From positions 868,001 through 932,000 of the forward strand of contig NZ_CP073577.1 in NCBI RefSeq assembly GCF_018205975.1: a stretch of 64,000 nt of DNA, written 5' to 3'. Made by a program: the position numbers and the translations under genes. A model generated the notes under the pieces. That model made no database searches. It had not been told where the DNA came from and saw only the letters and a program-made list of their open reading frames with translations. Origin of the DNA: Erythrobacter sp. JK5 (GTDB lineage: Bacteria > Pseudomonadota > Alphaproteobacteria > Sphingomonadales > Sphingomonadaceae). Below are positions 20,290 to 29,881 of this stretch, in pieces (position 1 is the first letter of the stretch; each line of letters begins with the position of its first letter).

Positions 20290-21303
20290 CTAAATCAGTG
20301 CGGTCAGCACCTGGTCGGGCGGGCGGTGGCCATCGGCCCAGAACCGGATATTGGCGATCACCTTTTCCCCCGATGCCTCGCGCCCTTCGACCGTGGCGCT
20401 GCCGATATGCGGCAGGGTCATGACGTTGGGGTGCAGGATCAGGCGGCGATCGACGTTGGGTTCGTCGGGATAGACATCGAGCCCCGCACCCGCGAGCCGC
20501 CCCTCTTCGAGCGCCGCGATCAGCGCCTCCTGATCGATCAACTCGCCGCGCGCGGTGTTGATGATGCTGGCTTCGGGTTTCATCAGCGCGATCCGCCGGG
20601 CATCCATCATCCCGCGCGTTTCGTCGGTCAGCGGGCAATGCAGCGTCAGGATATCGGCCTCGGCCACCAGATCGTCGAGATCGGGCACGAAGCGCGCCTC
20701 GAACATACGCTCGACAGATTCGGGCAGGCGCTTGCGGTTGTAGTAGGCGGTCTTGAGCCCGAAGGCCCGCGCGCGGTGCGCGACCGCCTGCCCGATCCGG
20801 CCCATGCCCACGATCCCCAGCACCTTGCCGCCGATCTTGCGTCCGAGCAGGCCCGACGGCGCCCAGCCGGTCCATTTGCCGCTGCGAACCAGCCCAGTGC
20901 CTTCGCGGATACGGCGCGGAACCCCGATGATGCCGGCCATCGCGAGGTCAGCCGTGTCGTCGGTGAACACGCCGGGCGTGTTGGTGACGATGATCTTGCG
21001 TTTCGCCGCCGCCTCGAGATCGATATGCTCCGTGCCCGCGCCGAAATTGGCGATCAGCCTGAGCCGTTCGCCCGCCGCTTCGATCATCCCCGCATCTATC
21101 CGGTCGGTCACGGTCGGGACCAGCACGTCGCAATCCCGCATCGCCGCGATCAGCTCGTCGCGGCTCATCGGCCGATCGTCCTCGTTGAGCACCGCGTCGT
21201 ACAGCTCGCTCATCCGCGCTTCGACCGAGGGCATCAGGTGACGCGTCAACACCACCCTGGGTTTGCCGGAAGGAAACTGCGGTGCTGCATCGGTCGGGGC
21301 CAT
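20290..21303 (-). CDS. D-isomer-specific 2-hydroxyacid dehydrogenase (glyoxylate reductase-like)
   Basis: 337 residues, normal length. The NAD(P)-binding motif is GIVGMGRIGQAVA. The catalytic residues are Arg in INTARGELID, Glu in DVYPDEPNVD and His in LPHIGSAT. The substrate-side N-terminal strand IANFGAGTEHID is also typical. Enzymes of this sub-group reduce glyoxylate, hydroxypyruvate or related 2-oxoacids in the cytoplasm; the exact substrate is not readable from the sequence. An extra N-terminal dozen residues precede the first strand. It lies upstream of amtB on the same strand with an 80-base gap holding a hairpin. Confidence 0.88.
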   Translation of the reverse strand: MAPTDAAPQFPSGKPRVVLTRHLMPSVEARMSELYDAVLNEDDRPMSRDELIAAMRDCDVLVPTVTDRIDAGMIEAAGERLRLIANFGAGTEHIDLEAAAKRKIIVTNTPGVFTDDTADLAMAGIIGVPRRIREGTGLVRSGKWTGWAPSGLLGRKIGGKVLGIVGMGRIGQAVAHRARAFGLKTAYYNRKRLPESVERMFEARFVPDLDDLVAEADILTLHCPLTDETRGMMDARRIALMKPEASIINTARGELIDQEALIAALEEGRLAGAGLDVYPDEPNVDRRLILHPNVMTLPHIGSATVEGREASGEKVIANIRFWADGHRPPDQVLTALI

Positions 21304-21420
21304 GATGGGCGCGCTAATGGGTCTTGGGCCGCTCGGTCAAGGGCCGCTGCGTTCGGTTTGTGCCCGCGACCGTTCAAGGCGGCTTGATGCGTGCCCTCGG
21401 GCATGGTTATTGCGCTGTCG

Positions 21421-21906
21421 ATGAACGCTCTTCGCCTGATCGCCGTTTCCGCCCTTGGCCTGCTGCTGGCAGCCGTAATCGTGCTCGATCCGGCGCGCGC
21501 GCAGGATCGCGAGGTGCCCTATTGGGCGTCGATCCGGTTCGACAAGGTCAACATGCGCGTCGGCCCGAGCAAGGAATACAAGATCGACTGGGTCTACAAG
21601 CGCAAGGGCTTGCCGGTGAAGGTGGTCCGTCTGCGCGAAGGCTGGCGGCTGATCCAGGATCCCGATGGCGCGCAAGGCTGGGTCGCGAGCAGCCAGTTGT
21701 CGCCCGACCGCTCGGCTCTGATCACCGGCGATGGGCTCGCCGACATGCGTGCTTCAGCCGATGCAACATCCGCCCTGCAATGGCGCGCCGAGCCGGGCGT
21801 TGTCGGCAAGCTGCTTCGCTGCGATGGCAACTGGTGCGAGATAGACGTTGCGGGCAGAAGCGGATGGGTCCTGCGTGACCGGCTCTGGGGCGACGAAGAC
21901 CTCTAA
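21421..21906 (+). CDS. Secreted bacterial SH3-domain protein
   Basis: 161 residues from ATG 21421; in-frame ATG 21403 and GTG 21391 are alternatives, but 21421 puts a clean Sec signal (MNALRLIAVSALGLLLAA… ending ARAQ) at the start. Two SH3-like repeats follow: one with VNMRVGPSKEYKIDW and EGWRLIQDPDGAQGWV (about 38-95), another with ADMRASADATSA and WCEIDVAGRSGWV (about 105-150). Such SH3_4 domains often bind cell-wall peptides or mediate envelope interactions. It is transcribed divergently from the dehydrogenase. Function unknown; envelope location is well supported. Confidence 0.8.
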   Translation: MNALRLIAVSALGLLLAAVIVLDPARAQDREVPYWASIRFDKVNMRVGPSKEYKIDWVYKRKGLPVKVVRLREGWRLIQDPDGAQGWVASSQLSPDRSALITGDGLADMRASADATSALQWRAEPGVVGKLLRCDGNWCEIDVAGRSGWVLRDRLWGDEDL

Positions 21907-21910
21907 CGTG

Positions 21911-21935
21911 AAAGGGCGACCCAAGGCCGCCCTTT
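21911..21935. terminator. Bidirectional intrinsic terminator
   Basis: AAAGGGCG (21911-21918) pairs with CGCCCTTT (21928-21935) around a nine-base loop. It lies between the convergent SH3-protein and lipoprotein genes, with A-rich and T-rich ends that suit termination in both directions. Confidence 0.75.
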
Positions 21936-21959
21936 CTCTCACTTCTACTATCAACCCAT

Positions 21960-22364
21960 CTAGATCGCGGGTGGTGCCGGTCGAACCGTCACCGGATCGC
22001 CTTCATCGGGTGTCGCTGTGAATGAGCCATCTTCCGCCGGTTCGCTTTCGGTAAAGCACATTGCGGTCGCGCCTTCATTCGTCGGCGTGAAGCAGGTCTT
22101 GCCATCGGCAACAGCCCAGTTACCTTCGGCAATAAGCGTTCCGTCGGAAGCGGTGTCGGAATAAGTTCCGTCCGCGTTTATCACTGTGGTCGTTTCCGAG
22201 CCATCTGCAGCTGTTGCGATATAGGTACCCGCAGGAGACCCGTTCGCAACTGTGGCCACAGCCGGTTCTTCGACCACCGTCTCCTCGGCAACTGGTTCTT
22301 CGGGAGCACTCGGCTGACAAGCCACCAGAATGCCAGTGCAAGCCAATGTAGCGAACTTCTTCAT
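21960..22364 (-). CDS. Small lipoprotein of unknown function
   Basis: 134 residues from ATG 22364, which has GGGGAA nine bases upstream; a TTG at 22370 is less likely. The signal MKKFATLACTGILVAC puts the lipidated cysteine at position 16 (LVAC). A Glu/Pro/Val-rich linker follows, then a repeat-like beta region (GTYIATAADGSETTTV, GTYSDTASDGTLI) ending with CFTPTNEG and MCFTESEP, whose two cysteines may pair. The product is probably anchored in the outer or inner membrane. I do not recognise a family. Confidence 0.75.
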   Translation of the reverse strand: MKKFATLACTGILVACQPSAPEEPVAEETVVEEPAVATVANGSPAGTYIATAADGSETTTVINADGTYSDTASDGTLIAEGNWAVADGKTCFTPTNEGATAMCFTESEPAEDGSFTATPDEGDPVTVRPAPPAI

Positions 22365-22444
22365 CGTCAATTCCCCATTTTCCGATGCGTCCCTGCGCGT
22401 CAGTTATCACGCCGGAGCCGAAATGACGAGGAGATTGGAACGCG

Positions 22445-23641
22445 TCAGACCAGCTCGACGGCGATTGCGGTCGCTTCCCCGCCGCCGATGCACAGGCTCG
22501 CCACGCCGCGCTTCTTGCCCTGTGATTTCAGCGCATTGAGCAGCGTCACCACGATCCGTGTGCCGCTCGCACCAATCGGGTGGCCGAGCGCGGTCGCACC
22601 GCCGTTGACGTTGATCCTGTCATGCGGAATTCCGATGTCGCGCATGGCGAACATCGCGACGCAGGCAAACGCTTCGTTGACTTCCCACAGGTCCACATCG
22701 TCGATCGACCAACCTGCGTGCTTGAGCACCTTTTCGATCGCGCCGACCGGCGCGACGGTGAAATCCTTGGGTTCGCGGGCGTGCGCAGCCATCGCGACCA
22801 CCTTCGCAACCGGCGTGGCGCCCTTTTCCCGGGCGGTGCTTTCGCGGGTCAGCACAACCGCAGCCGCGCCGTCCGAAATCGAGCTCGAGGTTGCCGCCGT
22901 GATCGTGCCGTCCTTGGCAAAAGCCGGGCGCAGCTGCGGGATCTTGTCGGGCATGCCCTTGCCCGGTTGCTCGTCGACCTCGACCGTAACCTCTCCCTTG
23001 CGGGTCGCGAAGGTGACGGGGACGACCTCACCGGCAAAGGCACCGCTTTCGATCGCGGCGTTGGCGCGGCGCAGCGACTCGATCGAATACGCGTCCTGCT
23101 CCTCGCGCGTCAGCTGGTATTCGTTGGCGGTGTCCTGCGCGAACGTGCCCATCGCGCGGCCTTCCTCGTAGGCGTCCTCCAGCCCGTCAAGGAACATGTG
23201 ATCGTAGGCCGTGTCGTGGCCGAGCCGCGCGCCCGAACGGTGCTTCTTGAGCAGGTAGGGCGCATTGGTCATGCTCTCCATCCCGCCGGCAACCACCGCG
23301 TCGACGGTCCCGCTGGCCAGCGCTTCGGCACCCATGATGATCGTCTGCATCCCGCTGCCGCAGACCTTGTTCACGGTGGTGGCCTGCACCGATTTGGGCA
23401 GGCCGGCCTTCACCATCGCCTGCCGTGCCGGGGCCTGACCCAGCCCGGCAGGAAGCACGCAGCCCATATAGGCGCGGTCGAAGTCTTCGCCCGAAAGGCC
23501 CGACCGCTCGACCGCCGCCTTGACCGCGGTCGCGCCCAGATCGGTGGCGGAAACATCCGACAGCGCGCCTTGCATCCCGCCCATCGGGGTGCGTGCATAG
23601 GAGAGGATCACGATCGGATCTGCGGCGGAGAACTGGGCCAT
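22445..23641 (-). CDS. Acetyl-CoA C-acetyltransferase (thiolase)
   Basis: 398 residues, thiolase II type. The nucleophile is Cys94 in TTVNKVCGSGMQ. The second histidine and cysteine are in NVNGGATALGHPIGASG and SLCIGGGEA, and NEAF is also present. The enzyme condenses two acetyl-CoA to acetoacetyl-CoA or runs in the degradative direction (phaA/atoB-like). No phaB or phaC is adjacent, so I assign no symbol. It is divergent from the aldehyde dehydrogenase gene, with about 160 bases between them. Confidence 0.93.
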   Translation of the reverse strand: MAQFSAADPIVILSYARTPMGGMQGALSDVSATDLGATAVKAAVERSGLSGEDFDRAYMGCVLPAGLGQAPARQAMVKAGLPKSVQATTVNKVCGSGMQTIIMGAEALASGTVDAVVAGGMESMTNAPYLLKKHRSGARLGHDTAYDHMFLDGLEDAYEEGRAMGTFAQDTANEYQLTREEQDAYSIESLRRANAAIESGAFAGEVVPVTFATRKGEVTVEVDEQPGKGMPDKIPQLRPAFAKDGTITAATSSSISDGAAAVVLTRESTAREKGATPVAKVVAMAAHAREPKDFTVAPVGAIEKVLKHAGWSIDDVDLWEVNEAFACVAMFAMRDIGIPHDRINVNGGATALGHPIGASGTRIVVTLLNALKSQGKKRGVASLCIGGGEATAIAVELV

Positions 23642-23802
23642 AGCGGTTTCCTTGGGGTTGTGGAGAAGCGGTCGACTTCATCTAATGCTGCGCTGCGGCA
23701 ATGGCAATCGCGGTCTGGACGCAACGGCTGCGAGCTTGTCACGACGGGCCGATTGCGCGAGAAGCATCGCAAATCGAAACGGGTTACATCTGGGAGAGAA
23801 CC

Positions 23803-25233
23803 ATGGCCGACGACCGTCGCGAAGAGCTCGAAGCAATCCTGAAACGCCAGCGTGCGGCGTTCACCGCGTCGCGGCCGGAATCGATGAACATGCGCAAGGA
23901 CCGCATCAAACGCGCCATGGCGCTGCTGCGTGAGCATGGCGAGAACCTGTGCAGGGCGATGAGCGCGGATTTCGGCAATCGCGCGGTGGAGCAATCGATG
24001 CTCACCGATATTGCCGGGACGGTCGGCGCGGGAAAGCACGCGCTCAAGCACATGGACAAGTGGGCCAAACCGGACAAGCGGCCGGTGCAGTTTCCGCTTG
24101 GCCTGCTCGGCGCGAAAGCCGAGGTGCGGTATGAGCCCAAGGGCGTGATCGGTATCCTCAGCCCGTGGAACTTCCCCGTCAATCTGGCCTTCGCCCCGTT
24201 GATGCAGGTGCTGGCGGCAGGCAACCGCGCGATGATCAAGCCGAGCGAATTCACCGAGCGCACCAGCTTGCTGATGGCGGAGCTGGTGGAGGAATATTTC
24301 ACCGCCGACGAAGTCGCAGTCATTACCGGCGGGCCAGAGGTCGCCGCTGCCTTTTCCGAGCTGCCATTCGATCACCTGGTGTTCACCGGATCGACCCCGA
24401 CCGGGCGCAAGGTGATGGAGGCGGCGTCGAAGAACCTCGTGCCGGTCACGCTTGAACTGGGTGGCAAGTCGCCGGTGATCATGGGGCGTAGCGCCGACTT
24501 CGCCAAGGCGGGCGAGCGGATTGCGCTGGGCAAGATGATGAATGCCGGGCAGATCTGCCTCGCGCCCGATTACATGTACGTGCCCGAAGACAAGCAGGAC
24601 GAAGCGGTCGCGGGCGTCGCAACCGGTGTGAAAAACATGTATCCCACTCTGCTCGAGAACGACGATTATGCCTCGATCGTGTCCGATCGCCACTTCGAAC
24701 GGCTGCAGGGGCTGGTCGAGGATGCACGCGACAAGGGTGCCGAGGTGATCGAGGTCAATCCCGGCGAAGAAGATTTCTCCAACGCGAACCAACGCAAGAT
24801 GCCGCTCAAGATCCTCAAGAACGTCAATGACGGGATGAAGGTGATGCAGGAGGAGATCTTCGGCCCGGTCCTGCCGGTGATGACGTACAAGGCGGTCGAC
24901 CAGGCGGTCGACTACGTCAACGAGCACGACCGCCCGCTCGGCCTGTATTATTTCGGCGACGACCGGGAAGAGCAGGAACGGGTGCTGTCGCGCACGATTT
25001 CTGGCGGGGTCACGACCAACGACGTGATTTTCCACGTCTCGATGGAGGATCTGCCGTTCGGCGGGGTCGGCCCGTCGGGCATGGGCAGCTACCACGCGAT
25101 CGAGGGCTTCAAGGAATTTAGCCACGCCCGCGCGGTCTATCACCAGCCCAAGATCGACATTGCGAAGCTCGGCGGGTTCAAGCCGCCTTATGGCAAGGCG
25201 ACCGAAAAGGCTGCGGCCGGCATGATGAAATAG
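23803..25233 (+). CDS. Aldehyde dehydrogenase, coniferyl-aldehyde dehydrogenase-like
   Basis: 476 residues from ATG 23803, preceded by GGGAGAG at a short spacing; longer frames upstream are not needed. NAD(P)-dependent oxidation of an aldehyde is shown by [11 protein letters not shown], the cofactor loop [11 protein letters not shown], Glu218 in TLELGGKSP and the catalytic Cys252 in [11 protein letters not shown]. The C-terminal [19 protein letters not shown] is typical of the class 3/CalB group (no membrane tail visible). It stands alone upstream of the nuo operon, from which it is separated by a small hairpin. Natural substrate unproven. Confidence 0.9.
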   Translation: MADDRREELEAILKRQRAAFTASRPESMNMRKDRIKRAMALLREHGENLCRAMSADFGNRAVEQSMLTDIAGTVGAGKHALKHMDKWAKPDKRPVQFPLGLLGAKAEVRYEPKGVIGILSPWNFPVNLAFAPLMQVLAAGNRAMIKPSEFTERTSLLMAELVEEYFTADEVAVITGGPEVAAAFSELPFDHLVFTGSTPTGRKVMEAASKNLVPVTLELGGKSPVIMGRSADFAKAGERIALGKMMNAGQICLAPDYMYVPEDKQDEAVAGVATGVKNMYPTLLENDDYASIVSDRHFERLQGLVEDARDKGAEVIEVNPGEEDFSNANQRKMPLKILKNVNDGMKVMQEEIFGPVLPVMTYKAVDQAVDYVNEHDRPLGLYYFGDDREEQERVLSRTISGGVTTNDVIFHVSMEDLPFGGVGPSGMGSYHAIEGFKEFSHARAVYHQPKIDIAKLGGFKPPYGKATEKAAAGMMK

Positions 25234-25240
25234 CACCGGG

Positions 25241-25256
25241 CGGAGCGGCGGCTCCG
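25241..25256 (+). terminator. Short hairpin after the aldehyde dehydrogenase gene
   Basis: CGGAGC (25241-25246) pairs with GCTCCG (25251-25256) around GGCG and is followed by TTCGATTT. It could separate this transcript from nuoA, whose promoter must lie in the following 95 bases. Confidence 0.4.
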
Positions 25257-25353
25257 TTCGATTTGACGCAACAGCGATACGCAGTTTTGCCCGATTCGCG
25301 GTCTTGCGCGGGTCGGGCGAGGGGCCTAGTGGCGTGCTACTGGGATAAGCCAA

Positions 25354-25740
25354 GTGGAAATCGCCGTGATCGACCTCAGCCAGTATCTCCCGATACTGCT
25401 TTTCATTTTTATCGCACTGGGCCTGTCGGTGCTGTTCGTGTTCCTGCCGATGGGCGTGTCGCGCCTCACCGGGGTGCACAATCCGGATGCCGAGAAGCTG
25501 TCCGAATACGAGTGCGGCTTTCCCGCGTTCGAGGATGCACGCAGCCAGTTCGACGTGCGGTTCTATCTGGTCGCGATCAGCTTCATCATCTTCGATCTCG
25601 AAGCCGCGTTCCTGTTCCCCTGGGCGGTGAGCCTGGGCGAGACGCAATGGGTCGGATGGATCGGGATGATGACCTTCCTGTTCATCCTCGCGATCGGTCT
25701 GACCTACGAATGGAAGAAGGGAGCTCTGGACTGGGAATGA
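25354..25740 (+). CDS. nuoA: NADH-quinone oxidoreductase subunit A
   Basis: 128 residues from GTG 25354; a GTG at 25366 (VIDLSQYLP…) is also possible. It has three membrane helices and the conserved loop [20 protein letters not shown], with the cysteine known to move during the active/deactive transition of complex I. It belongs to the membrane arm near the quinone site. It is the first gene of nuoA-N, and its TGA overlaps the nuoB ATG. The preceding 120 bases hold no gene and should contain the operon promoter, which I cannot pinpoint. Confidence 0.95.
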   Translation: MEIAVIDLSQYLPILLFIFIALGLSVLFVFLPMGVSRLTGVHNPDAEKLSEYECGFPAFEDARSQFDVRFYLVAISFIIFDLEAAFLFPWAVSLGETQWVGWIGMMTFLFILAIGLTYEWKKGALDWE

Positions 25741-26342
25741 GCACTTCTTCGAACAGCACGATCATCACACCGCCGACCGCGCCGATCAGCGCGACCGAGG
25801 CGGCTGCAACCATGCCCACGGCCAGGGGCGGCGAAGTGAAGCAGCCCGATGCGGACTACTTCAACGCGCTCCAGACCGAGGTCAACGACAAGGGCTTCCT
25901 GCTCACCTCGACCGAGGACGTGTTCCAGTGGGCGCGCACCGGCTCGCTTTGGTGGATGACCTTCGGCCTGGCCTGCTGCGCGGTCGAGATGATCCACGTC
26001 AACATGCCGCGCTACGACATGGAGCGTTTCGGCGCCGCCCCGCGCGCGTCCCCGCGTCAGTCCGACCTGATGATCGTCGCCGGCACGCTGTGCAACAAGA
26101 TGGCCCCGGCGCTGCGCAAGGTTTACGACCAGATGTCGGACCCGAAATACGTCATTTCCATGGGTAGCTGCGCCAATGGTGGCGGCTATTACCATTACAG
26201 CTATTCCGTGGTGCGCGGGTGCGACCGGATCGTGCCGGTCGACATCTACGTGCCCGGATGCCCTCCCACCGCCGAGGCGCTGCTCTACGGCGTGATGCAG
26301 CTGCAGCGGAAAATCCGCCGCGCCGGCACGATCGAGCGTTGA
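25737..26342 (+). CDS. nuoB: NADH-quinone oxidoreductase subunit B
   Basis: 201 residues from ATG 25737, overlapping nuoA by four bases. It carries cluster N2, the last iron-sulfur centre before ubiquinone: Cys80-Cys81 in GLACCAVEM, Cys145 in MGSCANGGG and Cys175 in VPGCPPTAE. The N-terminus is about 35 residues longer than in many homologues and rich in Thr, Ser and Ala; a downstream ATG at 25812 would remove most of it. It is peripheral, at the junction with the membrane arm. Confidence 0.96.
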   Translation: MSTSSNSTIITPPTAPISATEAAATMPTARGGEVKQPDADYFNALQTEVNDKGFLLTSTEDVFQWARTGSLWWMTFGLACCAVEMIHVNMPRYDMERFGAAPRASPRQSDLMIVAGTLCNKMAPALRKVYDQMSDPKYVISMGSCANGGGYYHYSYSVVRGCDRIVPVDIYVPGCPPTAEALLYGVMQLQRKIRRAGTIER

Positions 26343-26352
26343 GGTCCGGACG

Positions 26353-27120
26353 ATGGCCGTACTCCACTCCGCCCCCAAATTCGCCTCGAACGACGGCGTG
26401 ATCGACGCGCTATCGGAAAGCATCAGCGTGTGGCTCGAGCGCGCGGAAGAGCAGCACGGCGAGATCATTCTCACCGTCAGGCGCGAGGCGATCGCGGACG
26501 TGCTGCAAATCCTGCGCGATGAGCACAAGTACCAGCAGCTGATGGAAATCGCCGGGGCCGACTATCCCGACCGCCCGGAGCGGTTCGAATGCGTCTACAT
26601 GCTGCTCTCGCTCACCAAAAACCACCGCGTCATGGTGAAATGCTCGACCGACGAGACCACGCCGGTACCGACCCTCACGACGCTGTGGCCCAACGCGGGC
26701 TGGCTCGAACGCGAGGTGTTCGACATGTACGGCGTCACCTTTGCGGGCAACAAGGATCTGCGGCGCATCCTCACCGATTACGGTTTCGAAGGGCATCCCT
26801 TCCGCAAGGACTTCCCGATGACGGGCTACACAGAGCTGCGCTATTCCGAAGAGGAAAAGCGGGTGGTGTACGAACCGGTCGAACTTGCGCAGGACATGCG
26901 CACGTTCGATTTCCTCTCGCCGTGGGAAGGGTCCGACTACGTCCTGCCCGGCGATGAAAAGGCCGAAGGGGCGCCCCAGGTCGACAAGCCCAAGGTCACC
27001 GAAACGCCCGCCGATACCGGCGCGGGTGCCAAGGCCGAGGAAAATGCTGCGGAAGGCACCCGGGCGGTTCCGCCCGACATGGTCGAAATCGACATAGAAG
27101 ATGACAAGGAGGGCGAATGA
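26353..27120 (+). CDS. nuoC: NADH-quinone oxidoreductase subunit C
   Basis: 255 residues. The core shows the 30-kDa subunit signature around ERECVYMLLSL-like strands (RFECVYMLLSL), WLEREVFDMYGVTFAG and GHPFRKDFPMTGY, which contacts NuoD near the quinone pocket. After about residue 195 an extra acidic, Lys/Glu/Pro-rich tail follows (EGAPQVDKPKVTETP… ending [10 protein letters not shown]) that the basic family lacks and that is probably disordered. Its TGA overlaps the start of a small lipoprotein gene that separates it from nuoD. Confidence 0.95.
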   Translation: MAVLHSAPKFASNDGVIDALSESISVWLERAEEQHGEIILTVRREAIADVLQILRDEHKYQQLMEIAGADYPDRPERFECVYMLLSLTKNHRVMVKCSTDETTPVPTLTTLWPNAGWLEREVFDMYGVTFAGNKDLRRILTDYGFEGHPFRKDFPMTGYTELRYSEEEKRVVYEPVELAQDMRTFDFLSPWEGSDYVLPGDEKAEGAPQVDKPKVTETPADTGAGAKAEENAAEGTRAVPPDMVEIDIEDDKEGE

Positions 27121-27404
27121 TGCGCCTGACCCGGCTTGCAATGCTCGCGGCGCTGCCGCTGGCCGCGATCGCCTGCTCCGATGAGCCCGAGGCGACCGAA
27201 GAGAGTGGAGCTGAGGCCGAGACTGCGGTGAGCAAACCCAGCGCGCCGCCGCCCGCCTCGGTCGAATGGGGCGATGACGAAGGTTTCGCGGACGATCAAT
27301 TGCCCGACGAGGAGTACGAGGACCTCGCCGAACAGGAAATGCCGATCGCGGGCGACGAGGAATTCGGCGGAAGCGAAGACGGCGGGCCGGCGGAAGACCA
27401 ATGA
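27117..27404 (+). CDS. Small acidic lipoprotein encoded inside the nuo operon
   Basis: 95 residues. The signal [20 protein letters not shown] gives a lipobox with Cys20. The mature part is very acidic and low in complexity ([19 protein letters not shown]), with no known domain. Its ATG overlaps the nuoC stop and its stop overlaps the nuoD ATG, so it is translated as part of the operon. A role in complex I assembly or stability is possible but unsupported. Lipoprotein nature is well supported. Confidence 0.75.
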   Translation: MMRLTRLAMLAALPLAAIACSDEPEATEESGAEAETAVSKPSAPPPASVEWGDDEGFADDQLPDEEYEDLAEQEMPIAGDEEFGGSEDGGPAEDQ

Positions 27405-28612
27405 GTATCGAGATCGAGGAGTCGCCGACCACCGAAGGCGACGTCATCACCAACTACACGATCAATTTCGGCCCGCAGCATCCCGCGGCGCACGGCGTGC
27501 TGCGGATGATCATGGAGCTCGACGGCGAAGTGATCGAGCGGATCGACCCGCATGTCGGCCTGCTCCATCGCGGCACCGAGAAACTGATCGAACACAAGAC
27601 CTACCTGCAGGCGCTGCCGTATTTCGACCGGCTCGATTACTGCTCGCCGCTGTGCATGGAGCACTCCTACGTGCTCGCGATCGAGAAGTTGCTGAACCTC
27701 GAGGTGCCGATCCGCGCGCAGTATCTGCGGGTGCTGTTCGCCGAGCTGACCCGCATCTGCAACCACATGCTCAACATGGGCGCGCACGTGCTCGATGTCG
27801 GCGCGTTCACCCCGAACCTGTGGATCATGGACCTGCGCGAAGACTGCATGAACTTCTTCGAGCGGGCGAGCGGCGCGCGGATGCACTCGGCGTGGTTCCG
27901 CCCCGGCGGCGTGCATCAGGACGTGCCGGAAAAGCTGCTGGTCGATATCGGCGACTGGCTCGACAACCGCTTCTTCCAGCTGTTCGACGACGCGATGAGC
28001 CTCGTGATCGACAACCGCATCTTCAAGCAGCGCAATGTCGATATTGCCGTGGTCAGCCGTGACGACGCGATCGCCTGGGGCTTCAGCGGCCCGATGATCC
28101 GCGCGGCGGGCATTCCGTGGGATCTGCGAAAGTCGCAGCCTTACGATGTCTATGACCGAATGGAGTTCGACATTCCGGTCGGCACCAACTCCGATTGCTA
28201 CGACCGCTTTATGGTCCGCGTGGCCGAGGTTCGCGAGAGCGCGAAGATCATCAAGCAGTGCATCCGCGACATGCCCCAGGGTCCGGTTGCCAGCACCGAC
28301 GGGAAGGTCTCCCCGCCCAAGCGCGGCGAGATGAAGCAGTCGATGGAAAGCCTGATCCACCACTTCAAGCTTTACACCGAAGGCTTCCACGTGCCCGCGG
28401 GCGAAGTCTACGTCGCGACCGAGAGCCCCAAGGGCGAATTCGGCGTCTATCTCGTCAGCGACGGCAGCAACAAGCCGTATCGCTGCAAGATCCGCCCGAC
28501 TGCGTTCAGTCACCTGCAAGCGATGGATTTCATGAGCAAGGGCCACATGCTCCCCGACGCGACCGCCATTCTCGGCGCGATCGATGTTGTGTTTGGGGAG
28601 TGCGACCGGTGA
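27401..28612 (+). CDS. nuoD: NADH-quinone oxidoreductase subunit D
   Basis: 403 residues, the 49-kDa subunit that forms the ubiquinone head-group site with NuoB. It has the family signatures [14 protein letters not shown] near the N-terminus, [20 protein letters not shown]-type region [16 protein letters not shown], and the C-terminal DPCLSCTDR-equivalent [15 protein letters not shown]. It overlaps the upstream lipoprotein gene by four bases and the following small ORF by GTGA. Confidence 0.97.
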   Translation: MSIEIEESPTTEGDVITNYTINFGPQHPAAHGVLRMIMELDGEVIERIDPHVGLLHRGTEKLIEHKTYLQALPYFDRLDYCSPLCMEHSYVLAIEKLLNLEVPIRAQYLRVLFAELTRICNHMLNMGAHVLDVGAFTPNLWIMDLREDCMNFFERASGARMHSAWFRPGGVHQDVPEKLLVDIGDWLDNRFFQLFDDAMSLVIDNRIFKQRNVDIAVVSRDDAIAWGFSGPMIRAAGIPWDLRKSQPYDVYDRMEFDIPVGTNSDCYDRFMVRVAEVRESAKIIKQCIRDMPQGPVASTDGKVSPPKRGEMKQSMESLIHHFKLYTEGFHVPAGEVYVATESPKGEFGVYLVSDGSNKPYRCKIRPTAFSHLQAMDFMSKGHMLPDATAILGAIDVVFGECDR

Positions 28613-29061
28613 GGAATGCTGTGATCATTCCAGGGGCGTTGCTTGCTGCGCTCGTTTCCGCACCGGCGGTTTACGCCGAAGAGCAAGCGGACGTATCTTC
28701 TTGGCCGCTTTACGAGGGGGTGAATGCTTTTGTGTCCTCCCTCGAGAAAAGCAATCGTGACTCCGCTTCGGACCTGGTTGTACCGATGAAGAATGGTCCG
28801 CGAGGCACCCTGAAGATTCCGGAGCCGGAAACCGTTCTGTCGACACTTCTTGGCTGCGAGTCCTACGGCAAGAAGTATTCTCGGGGCGATTTCCCGGGCG
28901 TCATTACACGCTGGCAGTGCGGAAAGGAACACTACTCCCTTTGGCTTCGACCTTCCTATGACGGTCAGCCCGGCAAAGTGCAGCTCACGCAGTTCGGCCC
29001 ATATTCGAACGCGCAACTTCACGGTCGCGATAACGCCAATGGGGAGAATACGGATGGCTGA
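28609..29061 (+). CDS. Small secreted protein encoded inside the nuo operon
   Basis: 150 residues from GTG 28609, with GGGGAG eight bases upstream and the GTG overlapping the nuoD TGA. A Sec signal [17 protein letters not shown]… ending in VYA is followed by a soluble domain with two cysteines (LLGCESYG and RWQCGKEH) that may pair, and the phrase [15 protein letters not shown]. Base composition is visibly less GC-rich than the adjacent nuo genes. No family recognised. It overlaps nuoE by eight bases, so translation is coupled. Confidence 0.65.
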   Translation: MRNAVIIPGALLAALVSAPAVYAEEQADVSSWPLYEGVNAFVSSLEKSNRDSASDLVVPMKNGPRGTLKIPEPETVLSTLLGCESYGKKYSRGDFPGVITRWQCGKEHYSLWLRPSYDGQPGKVQLTQFGPYSNAQLHGRDNANGENTDG

Positions 29062-29722
29062 CCGCACACCCGCACCCGATACGCCCGAGCTGCGCGCACG
29101 CTGGGGTTCCTTCGCATGGACCAAAGCGAACAAGGCGCAGGCGGACTATCACATCGCCAAGTACCCTGAAGGCCGCCAGAAATCGGCGGTGATGCCGCTG
29201 CTCGACCTGGCGCAGCGTCAGGTCGGCGAAGAGACCGATACGCAGGGCTGGCTGCCGCTGCCGGTGATCGAATATGTCGCCGCTTATCTCGACATGCCGG
29301 TGATCCGCGTGCTTGAGGTCGCGACGTTCTATTTCATGTACAACTTGAAGCCGGTCGGGAAATTTCACGTGCAGGTCTGCGGCACGACGCCGTGCATGCT
29401 GCGCGGCTCCGATGACATCATCAGCGCCTGCAAAGCGCGCGGGATGAAGAAGGGCGAGGTGTCCGAAGACGGCCTCTGGACCCTCACCGAAGTCGAATGC
29501 ATGGGCAATTGCGCGACCGCGCCGATGGTCCAGATCAACGACGACAATTACGAGGACCTGACGCCGGAACGGCTCGACGCGGTGCTCGACGCGCTAGCGA
29601 AGGGCGAGCAGCCCAAGGCGGGCACGCAGGAGCCGGGGCGGCACACGTCCGAGCCCAAGGACGGCCCGACCACGCTCAAGGAAATGGTCGACGCCAACCA
29701 CGATTACCGGGGCGAGTGGTAG
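29054..29722 (+). CDS. nuoE: NADH-quinone oxidoreductase subunit E
   Basis: 222 residues from ATG 29054, which has GGGGAG seven bases before it. The thioredoxin-like [2Fe-2S] domain (cluster N1a) has Cys109, Cys114 in VQVCGTTPCML and Cys149, Cys153 in VECMGNCATAP. It is part of the NADH dehydrogenase module with NuoF and NuoG. A C-terminal extension of about 45 residues (from roughly GEQPKAGTQEP to DANHDYRGEW) is usual in alphaproteobacteria. Two tiny membrane-protein genes separate it from nuoF. Confidence 0.95.
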   Translation: MADRTPAPDTPELRARWGSFAWTKANKAQADYHIAKYPEGRQKSAVMPLLDLAQRQVGEETDTQGWLPLPVIEYVAAYLDMPVIRVLEVATFYFMYNLKPVGKFHVQVCGTTPCMLRGSDDIISACKARGMKKGEVSEDGLWTLTEVECMGNCATAPMVQINDDNYEDLTPERLDAVLDALAKGEQPKAGTQEPGRHTSEPKDGPTTLKEMVDANHDYRGEW

Positions 29723-29728
29723 TCCCTT

Positions 29729-29881
29729 ATGGAAATCCTCTCGCTCCTCCTCGCGCTCGGCCTCGCCTTCATCGCCTACAAGGTGTTGATGGGCGTGATC
29801 CGTATTGGAGTGATCATCGCGATCATCGCCGTGCTGGGCTACCTCTATTCGAGCGGAGCGCTCGCAGGGGGCGGCGCGTGA
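29729..29881 (+). CDS. Tiny membrane protein (50 residues) inside the nuo operon
   Basis: A 50-codon ORF starting ATG 29729, six bases after the nuoE stop: MEILSLLLALGLAFIAYK, then about 20 hydrophobic residues from VLMGVIRIG, ending [10 protein letters not shown]. Almost the whole length is hydrophobic, forming one long or two short membrane helices. Its TGA overlaps the GTG of the next small gene, which argues that both are translated. No homologous family is recognised; it could be a small accessory of complex I or unrelated. Confidence 0.55.
   Translation: MEILSLLLALGLAFIAYKVLMGVIRIGVIIAIIAVLGYLYSSGALAGGGA

Noticed and set aside
18899..20875. A 658-residue fusion of a dehydrogenase-like part with AmtB
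   Set aside because: The first 220 codons are an out-of-frame shadow of the 2-hydroxyacid dehydrogenase; a good GTG start with Shine-Dalgarno and signal peptide lies at 20209.
23608..25647. 679-codon minus-strand open frame opposite the aldehyde dehydrogenase and nuoA
   Set aside because: Antisense shadow spanning two clearly real plus-strand genes.
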